Source: Candidatus Bipolaricaulota bacterium | Lineage (GTDB): Bacteria; Bipolaricaulota; Bipolaricaulia; M55B111 | Length of the DNA: 11,222 nt | NCBI GenBank assembly: GCA_018334595.1 | Contig: JAGXLQ010000026.1 | Span: 1 to 11,222 of the forward strand | Direction of reading: 5' to 3' | Shown: positions 6,863 through 11,222 of the stretch, piece after piece | Layout of the letters: each line of letters opens with the position of its first letter | Position numbering within the stretch: position 1 is the first letter of the stretch | Program-made: the position numbers and the translations under genes | Notes under the pieces: model-generated | What the model was told of the DNA's origin: nothing | Database searches by the model: none | Seen by the model: the letters and a program-made list of their open reading frames with translations, nothing else

Positions 6863-7065
6863 AAATATGACTAAAGAAGATTCTACGTCGATTATGTGAA
6901 GCTTTTGCGTGGTTCGTAACTTGCCCGTAACTAGTTGACCTACTACTACAGGGATAACCCCCCGGATAACTTTCCAAGTACGTAGAGTTATACCCCAAAA
7001 AAGGTTAAAATTATTGTAAGATTTATCTGTTAAGCCAATCCAAATAAAAACTTAGGGTGGTAAAA
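6863..7065. other. AT-rich intergenic stretch upstream of the OmpH-like gene
   Basis: No gene is supported here. The segment is richer in A and T than its neighbours and should contain the promoter of the OmpH-like gene. Fragments such as TTAAAATTATTGTAAGATTTATC (7005-7027, split by no clear spacing) do not make a good -35/-10 pair. The only certain signal is the ribosome-binding site GGTGG at 7056-7060. Confidence 0.4.
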
Positions 7066-7965
7066 TTGAGAAGAACGGCGATGTTTACTAGCAGCTTGGT
7101 GATAGTTCTCCTCTTGTCGTTTTCTGTTGCTACTGTTGGTGCGGAAGAGGTCTCCCTTGAGGAGGTCATAAAGGTCCTGGAGGAAGCGGAAAAGACTATA
7201 GAGTCTGGGGACAGTCAGAAGGGAATCGAGTCGTTAAAAATCGCAATCAGCATGCTGAACAGCAGGGTGGCCGAGTTGGGGGGTACGGACGCCACGTCGG
7301 AACTGCGGGCTGAACTATCCGCTTTAAGGTCAGAGATGGAAAACTTAAAGGCCGGCTCAGGCACCCCGGTTTCCTCAGGTTTAAAGGTGGGTTACGTTAA
7401 CGTCGCGGAGGCGTTCACCGTTTTCACCGATGCCGTCCAAACGGAGCGTGAGAGTGTCACGTCCATCAAAGACCAACTCCTGGAGCTAAGAAGCAAGGCC
7501 ATGCGGGGTGAGATAAACGCTGAAGAATATAACCAGAAAAACGACATACTACAGGCCGAAAGGTTGAGGGCCCAGTTTGAGATAGAGCTGGCGATGATTG
7601 AGGAAATGATGGATTCAAAGGGTTTTGAATCCGTACAGGATAGACTCCGTGAACTCAAAGAACAGGTACGACCTTCCGTCGATCAAATAGAGAAGACGCT
7701 CCTTGACATGCGGGAAAACTCCGCTATTCCAGAGGAGGTAAGTCAGATTCTCACTCAGGCAAACAGCCAGTACGAACAGCTGGATAGCCTGCTGTCAAAC
7801 CTGATTCAGTCAAAAATAGTCCAAGCGACCAACCAAAAAGCGAAGGAGTTGGGTTACGACCTGGTCCTCCGGGAACAAAACGTCGTCCTTGCCAGAAATC
7901 AGGAGTCAATAGATAACTTAACGGAGCCGACCAAGCAAACCCTCCGAGAAGAGCTCAATTCCTGA
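7066..7965 (+). CDS. Secreted OmpH/Skp-like coiled-coil protein
   Basis: A 299-residue exported protein. Residues 1-26 form a Sec signal peptide (MRRTAMF, a hydrophobic core, then TVGA before EE). Residues 28-100 are an extra helical section with heptad-like charge (SLEEVIKVLEEAEKTIESG, and SELRAELSALRSEMENLKAG). The OmpH/Skp domain begins at LKVGYVNVAEAF (106-117). It continues as a long antiparallel coiled-coil and closes with KAKELGYDLVLREQNVVLARN (258-278, strand pair) and LTEPTKQTLREEL. Skp chaperones are about 160 residues. This one is nearly twice that because of the N-terminal section and an enlarged hairpin. The start is TTG 7066, five bases after GGTGG (7056-7060). A GTG at 7057 lies within that site, and an ATG at 7081 would still keep most of the signal peptide. 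It stands alone, so a chaperone role for envelope proteins is inferred from family only. Confidence 0.75.
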   Translation: MRRTAMFTSSLVIVLLLSFSVATVGAEEVSLEEVIKVLEEAEKTIESGDSQKGIESLKIAISMLNSRVAELGGTDATSELRAELSALRSEMENLKAGSGTPVSSGLKVGYVNVAEAFTVFTDAVQTERESVTSIKDQLLELRSKAMRGEINAEEYNQKNDILQAERLRAQFEIELAMIEEMMDSKGFESVQDRLRELKEQVRPSVDQIEKTLLDMRENSAIPEEVSQILTQANSQYEQLDSLLSNLIQSKIVQATNQKAKELGYDLVLREQNVVLARNQESIDNLTEPTKQTLREELNS

Positions 7966-7979
7966 GGGCAGGGGTAACC

Positions 7980-8018
7980 CATGACGGCGAGCTTGCTTTA
8001 GGCCGGCCAACCGTCATG
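7980..8018. repeat. 8-base inverted repeat after the OmpH-like gene
   Basis: CATGACGG (7980-7987) is repeated inverted as CCGTCATG (8011-8018). The 23-base loop contains the palindrome GGCCGGCC (8001-8008). It lies just after the OmpH-like stop and 64 bases before the antiporter start. It has no U-run, so it is not a classical intrinsic terminator. It may be an operator or an mRNA structure at the operon head. Confidence 0.35.
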
Positions 8019-8081
8019 TTTCGAAGCCTTAAGTTTATTCAAACCTAAGAACGGGGGAAACGCGCTCGCTGGTGATTGATA

Positions 8082-8597
8082 ATGAACCATTGGAAAGCCG
8101 TACCGAGGTTCCTTTTAGGGGGCGGACTACTCTTTTTACTCTGGTGGCTCCTGTCATCGGGGTCAAACCTCCTAGTCCGCTCTGCAGTTGGCTTAGTTGC
8201 TACAACGGCCGTATTGTCGTTGTATCGCAGGTTTGGTTTGAGCATCGACATACCTTCAAATGCGCTTTTCAGGCCCTGGTTATGGATAAAGTTCTTCCTC
8301 TACCTGTTGTGGAAGATCGGGCTCGCCACTGCGGAGACCTGCTACCTTATCCTGAGGCGAGACCTCGACCAGAAAATCGTTATTTATGAATCCCGTCTCA
8401 AGAGTCAGACCGGCCTGCTCCTTCTATTAAACTCGATCACTCTGACCCCAACCTCTGTTGCCATACTTCATGAAAATAACCTCGTATATGTTCATCACCT
8501 ATCGCTTAAAGACAAAGAGGACTATGACTCGATGGTAGAGATCGTAGATAGGGTGTTTGAACGCCCATTGGCAGCATTACTGGACCGAGGAGAGTAA
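8082..8597 (+). CDS. mnhE: Multisubunit Na+/H+ antiporter subunit E (MnhE/MrpE/MbhA family)
   Basis: A 171-residue protein, first of the antiporter operon. Two membrane segments (about 11-48) are followed by another hydrophobic stretch (66-90) and the family-defining segment LLNSITLTPTSVAILHENNLVYVHHL (split across 115-140; NSITLTP at 117-123). MnhE is a small membrane subunit needed for assembly of the Mrp/Mbh complex. It does not itself pump ions. Start ATG 8082 is five bases after GGTGAT (8071-8076); the TTG at 8076 overlaps that site and is rejected. Its stop overlaps the next start (TAATG), indicating tight translational coupling throughout the operon. Upstream TTTATT (8034-8039) could be a promoter element, but no good -35 partner is seen. 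Confidence 0.88.
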   Translation: MNHWKAVPRFLLGGGLLFLLWWLLSSGSNLLVRSAVGLVATTAVLSLYRRFGLSIDIPSNALFRPWLWIKFFLYLLWKIGLATAETCYLILRRDLDQKIVIYESRLKSQTGLLLLLNSITLTPTSVAILHENNLVYVHHLSLKDKEDYDSMVEIVDRVFERPLAALLDRGE

Positions 8598-8848
8598 TGT
8601 TACGGATATTCGTAGAACTTTCTATCGGGGTGAGTTTATTGTTTACGCTCTTCCGCCTCTTCAAAGGGCCGGACGTATTGGACAGGCTCCTTGGATATAG
8701 TTCCACCAGCGCGAAGATCACTATACTGTTAGTCGTCGAAGGCTTACTAAACGGCAGGACCTACTACGTAAGCCTAGCACTGGTGTACGTAATACTGAGC
8801 TTTCTGGGCATAGTAATTATTGGGAGATTCGTGGAGAGGCAGATATGA
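8597..8848 (+). CDS. mnhF: Multisubunit Na+/H+ antiporter subunit F (MnhF/MrpF/MbhB family)
   Basis: An 83-residue protein with three helices, the usual length for this subunit. The family mark is the FRLFKGPDVLDRLLG segment (19-33), which follows the first helix; canonical forms read RxxxGPxxxDR. The second and third helices carry KITILLVVEG and SLALVYVILSFLGIVIIG. The start at 8597 overlaps the mnhE stop and is preceded by GAGGAG. The stop overlaps the mnhG start (ATGA). Confidence 0.88.
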   Translation: MLRIFVELSIGVSLLFTLFRLFKGPDVLDRLLGYSSTSAKITILLVVEGLLNGRTYYVSLALVYVILSFLGIVIIGRFVERQI

Positions 8849-9150
8849 CAATTTTATCGTACGTCCTAATCGCAACCGGGCTACTGGTCACAATCATCGG
8901 TTCCTTTGGGATAGCCAACCTGCCTAACATATATGCGAGACTTCAAGCCAGCGGCGCTGCCGACACATCCGGATTCGTCCTGGTCCTGTTAGGTTTTCTC
9001 GTCTATGGGGGCTTTGAATATTCTGACGTATTTCTCGGCCTACTGATAATCTTCGTCTTTATTACGGGTCCAATCATCAACCACGCGATAAGCAAGGCAG
9101 CTTTCCTGTCCGGTATCTCGCCAGCAGATGATGAAGAAGGAGGCAATTGA
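8845..9150 (+). CDS. mnhG: Multisubunit Na+/H+ antiporter subunit G (MnhG/MrpG/MbhC family)
   Basis: A 101-residue three-helix subunit. The core signature IGSFGIANLPNIYARLQASGAADTSG (18-43, quoted in parts: GIANLPNIYARLQASG and DTSG) matches the family pattern G-x-L-R-L-P-D-x-Y-x-R-L-H-A. The tail ISPADDEEGGN is strongly acidic. The start overlaps the mnhF stop (ATGA at 8845-8848). The stop (TGA 9148-9150) overlaps the TTG start of the next gene. Confidence 0.88.
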   Translation: MTILSYVLIATGLLVTIIGSFGIANLPNIYARLQASGAADTSGFVLVLLGFLVYGGFEYSDVFLGLLIIFVFITGPIINHAISKAAFLSGISPADDEEGGN

Positions 9151-9995
9151 CCGAGATGCTGACCTTCTTTCTTTTACTATTACTTGCCCTCTCGATCTCC
9201 GTAGTATTACAACGACGGCTCTTAAACGCAGTCATCCTTCTTGGGGTATTCAGCCTGACCAGCTCCACGATCTACTTTCTCGCCGGAGCACCCGACGTCG
9301 CGGTAACAGAAGGAGCTATCGGGGTAGCATTTGTAACCTTTATCTACGTCCTCGCCTTAAGCGATCAGGGAAAGCTCCACGTTATCACCGAGGAGATCCC
9401 CCCCTTCTTCTTCCAGGAACGGGGTGAAATAACGGGAATAGATCATGAGATACTTCTGAAGCTGGCGGAGAAACTCAACTTAGACCTGGAAGTAGAGTTT
9501 TTGTCGCACCCGGAGACAGCAGTTCGGTTTAGCGGGCGCAGGGGGAAGGTCCTCGCCGGAGCTTACTTCTCTCGTTACTGTGAGACGATAGATCCTTTAA
9601 CGAGCACAACCTATCACCGGGCTCAATTAGCCCGGATAAGTGCGGAGAGCCCTTCCAAAAGGACGGGTACGATCTCGGGGTTAAACGTCACTGGATTAGA
9701 AGAAATCAGCGGGGACAGGATTAGGTATTTTGACTCCCTGAATGAACTCATAGAGGCCTACAACCAGGAGAAGGTCGACTCGATAATCGCTGACTCGGCA
9801 CGGCTCAGGTACGCTCTCAACAGGATAAACGCAATGAGAAAGTCCTCAAGCGAGATAACTCAGATTGGCGAGGTCGAGTATTCATTCGCTATTTCGCGGG
9901 AAGAGCCGGACCTGCTTGACAAGGTAAACGATCACCTGAACGAACTCGAGAGCAACGGCCAACTTAAAGAAATTCTTTCCAGGTATTTGCGGTGA
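9147..9995 (+). CDS. MbhD-like (DUF4040) membrane subunit fused to a family-3 solute-binding domain
   Basis: A 282-residue fusion. Residues 1-72 are an MbhD/DUF4040 unit, the equivalent of part of the C-terminal region of MrpA: three helices with QRRLLNAVILLGVFSL (22-37) and the invariant APDVAVTEGAIGVAFV (48-63). Residues 76-282 form a complete periplasmic-binding-protein type 2 domain of the SBP_bac_3 class. It begins with GKLHVITEEIPPFFFQ (75-90), then GITG-like ITGIDHEILLKLAEKL (95-110), FSRYCETIDPLTSTTY (141-156; Arg143 at the usual carboxylate-binding position), DSLNELIEAYNQEKVDSIIA (196-215, hinge return) and the closing ELESNGQLKEILSRYL (266-281). Free-standing MbhD ends after its third helix. 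Start TTG 9147 follows AAGGAGG and overlaps the mnhG stop; ATG 9156 is an alternative. What ligand it binds is unknown. Confidence 0.82.
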   Translation: MTEMLTFFLLLLLALSISVVLQRRLLNAVILLGVFSLTSSTIYFLAGAPDVAVTEGAIGVAFVTFIYVLALSDQGKLHVITEEIPPFFFQERGEITGIDHEILLKLAEKLNLDLEVEFLSHPETAVRFSGRRGKVLAGAYFSRYCETIDPLTSTTYHRAQLARISAESPSKRTGTISGLNVTGLEEISGDRIRYFDSLNELIEAYNQEKVDSIIADSARLRYALNRINAMRKSSSEITQIGEVEYSFAISREEPDLLDKVNDHLNELESNGQLKEILSRYLR

Positions 9996-10000
9996 TAGAC

Positions 10001-10696
10001 TTGAATATTTCACGCTTTACGCCCAAGGAATTATACACCTTCGCGGTAGTTTGCATCTTCTGCGTCGTCACGATAGTGGGACTGGCCCTCAGCTCAGGTG
10101 GGGGGACGCTGAGGGTTGGGACAAAGCATATCGAGGGGATCTCAAACTTGGCCAACATCTCTAATTCCGTCTATGGTGTCTACGGCATGTACAGGTTTTA
10201 CGATACCCTTTTCGAGTTATTGGTGTTTTCCACAGCTGCTCTGGGGATAACGTTGTTCTCGGACATGCAAAGCACAAGAGGAAGCGACTCCACCAGCTCC
10301 GTCGAGTCACATATTGTCGACACGTCTGCTTCGTTCCTCTATCCGATAATTGCCATCTTCGGTATTTACCTGGCCTATAGTGCTCACCGGGGGCCAGGCG
10401 GGGGTTTTGCCGGTGGCGTCATAGTGGGAAGCGGGGTCCTGCTTCTCGCAATCGCGATTGGGGCGGACGTAATTGGAGAGAGGTTCTACGAAGAAACTAT
10501 GAAAAAAGTCGAGTACTTAATTTTGATTCTGGTAATGGCGATAGTTATTACCGGCCTGTACCTACCCGAAATCGTCTATCAAGGTAATGGCGGGCTGGGC
10601 TTCATCATCCTCGTCAACATGGCAATCGGCACCAAGGTATTCATCGGAACGTGGACGGTCTTACACTTCTTCGTCAAGCACAGAGGGGAATTATGA
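10001..10696 (+). CDS. mnhB: MbhE-MnhB fused antiporter subunit
   Basis: A 231-residue membrane protein in two parts. Residues 1-88 resemble MbhE (the second split-off piece of MrpA): one helix at 11-30, an external loop, then YDTLFELLVFSTAALGI (67-83), the MbhE hallmark. Residues 110-231 are a standard MnhB/MbhF domain: LYPIIAIFGIYLAYSAH, then the signature RGPGGGFAGGVIVGSG (130-145), and further helices at 141-159, 171-189 and 200-225. In Pyrococcus Mbh these are two separate subunits. A serine- and threonine-rich linker (88-109) joins them here. The start is taken at TTG 10001, four bases after GGTGAT (9991-9996). A GTG at 9992 lies within that site and overlaps the preceding stop. Confidence 0.82.
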   Translation: MNISRFTPKELYTFAVVCIFCVVTIVGLALSSGGGTLRVGTKHIEGISNLANISNSVYGVYGMYRFYDTLFELLVFSTAALGITLFSDMQSTRGSDSTSSVESHIVDTSASFLYPIIAIFGIYLAYSAHRGPGGGFAGGVIVGSGVLLLAIAIGADVIGERFYEETMKKVEYLILILVMAIVITGLYLPEIVYQGNGGLGFIILVNMAIGTKVFIGTWTVLHFFVKHRGEL

Positions 10697-11055
10697 CGAC
10701 CCTAGGAACCGCTATAGCGATCATTACGGTGGGGATAGGTGCCCTGGGGCTTATCTTGAAAAAAAATCTGATAATGAAACTGCTTAGCTTAAGCATAATC
10801 AATACAAGCACGATACTTTTCTTTGTGATGGTCGTCTATACCCCGGGAGATCGCGCTCCTATCGGTGAATTAGGAGTAACCCAGATGGCGGATCCCCTAC
10901 CTCAGGCCCTGGTTCTGACGGCGGTCGTCATCAACTTTGGGGTTCTCGCCTTGTCGCTGCTTTTTACCATGGTCCTGGTAAAACGGTACCACACCCTTGA
11001 TATTCAGAAAATCGAAGTCTCCGTAAAGCGGGAATTTGACGAGGAAAAACTATGA
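10693..11055 (+). CDS. mnhC: Multisubunit Na+/H+ antiporter subunit C (MnhC/MrpC/MbhG, NuoK-like)
   Basis: A 120-residue three-helix protein homologous to NuoK. It shows LKKNLIMKLLSLSIIN (22-37) and the family signature DPLPQALVLTAVVI (67-80) in the third helix. The conserved Glu pair of NuoK is not obvious, as is usual in MnhC. The acidic tail (KREFDEEKL) is cytoplasmic by charge. The start overlaps the preceding stop (ATGA at 10693-10696, GAGGGG six bases upstream), and its stop overlaps the next start (ATGA at 11052-11055). Confidence 0.88.
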   Translation: MTTLGTAIAIITVGIGALGLILKKNLIMKLLSLSIINTSTILFFVMVVYTPGDRAPIGELGVTQMADPLPQALVLTAVVINFGVLALSLLFTMVLVKRYHTLDIQKIEVSVKREFDEEKL

Positions 11056-11222
11056 TAGGACTATTCATAGGGGTATCCTCTTATCTCACCGCCGGCATTT
11101 TCAGTCTAGTTTGGGATAGGTTTAGGTTCTGGTTTAGTGCCCTTGGTTGGGCAGGGGCACTGGCGGGGTTGGTAGTCTCGTCTATCAACTTCAACAAATC
11201 CGGCGTTTTAATTGAGTACCTG
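11052..11222 (+). CDS. Antiporter-like ion-pumping subunit, MnhD/MbhH type, N-terminal part (cut by window edge)
   Basis: The first 57 residues of a gene that continues beyond the window. Two hydrophobic helices (1-19 and 26-44) flank WDRFRFW, as in the first two helices of ND2/ND4/ND5-type proton-conducting subunits. Position after mnhC is that of MnhD/MbhH. Too little is present to tell MnhD from MnhA-type subunits. The start overlaps the mnhC stop (ATGA), with GAGG 11041-11044 as ribosome-binding site. Confidence 0.65.
   Translation, partial: MIGLFIGVSSYLTAGIFSLVWDRFRFWFSALGWAGALAGLVVSSINFNKSGVLIEYL

Noticed and set aside
6862..7051. Continuation of the permease-remnant frame up to 7051 on the minus strand
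   Set aside because: The frame is open but AT-rich, lacks starts, and shows no FtsX core motifs; not included in the pseudogene.
7971..7980. GGGGTAACCC as a terminator for the OmpH-like gene
   Set aside because: The stem is only four pairs with a one-base loop and no T-run follows.
1..11222. CRISPR arrays, tRNA or rRNA genes, insertion sequences
   Set aside because: No regularly spaced repeats, no cloverleaf or rRNA-like segment and no transposase reading frame were seen on either strand.

Overview
The window looks like a chromosomal segment of an anaerobic, probably salt-adapted prokaryote. A bacterium is favoured over an archaeon. For bacteria: a secreted OmpH/Skp-like protein, and sigma70-type promoter matches (TTGATT-16-TATAAT and TTGATT-16-TATGAT) upstream of metF-like and ssnA. 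Against a firm call: the rhodanese/metallo-beta-lactamase protein reads like haloarchaeal homologues, there is a THEP1-type NTPase, and TATA-like boxes could equally be archaeal. Shine-Dalgarno sites are of the GGAGG/GGTGAT type, and several genes appear to begin with TTG. A candidate-phylum bacterium from a brine or sediment is a reasonable guess, not a demonstrated identity.

Layout. (1) Bases 1-1587, minus strand: a seven-helix membrane protein overlaps a THEP1-type NTPase gene by 40 bases. A methylenetetrahydrofolate-reductase-like gene with its own promoter follows and runs off the left edge. (2) Bases 1742-4079, plus strand: ssnA (amidohydrolase) and a dihydroorotate/dihydropyrimidine-dehydrogenase-like flavoprotein form a short operon that suggests nucleobase or related heterocycle metabolism. 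(3) Bases 4257-6669, plus strand: an orphan ParB/sulfiredoxin-fold-like protein, a rhodanese-metallo-beta-lactamase fusion (persulfide chemistry), and a YbaK-type aminoacyl-tRNA deacylase. (4) Bases 6670-7065: an intergenic stretch holding the decayed C-terminal end of an FtsX/MacB-type ABC permease on the minus strand. (5) Bases 7066-7965: a secreted OmpH/Skp-like coiled-coil protein. (6) Bases 8082 to the right edge: a tightly overlapped multisubunit cation/proton antiporter operon.

The antiporter operon is the most interesting part. Its order is MnhE, MnhF, MnhG, MbhD-like, MbhE+MnhB, MnhC, then an ion-pumping ND-type subunit cut by the window end. This is the order of the Mrp-like half of membrane-bound hydrogenase (Mbh/Mbx) complexes rather than the canonical mrpABCDEFG order. 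The MbhD-like subunit carries a complete family-3 solute-binding-protein domain at its C-terminus, and MbhE is fused to MnhB. The window ends before it can show whether a hydrogenase or other redox module follows.
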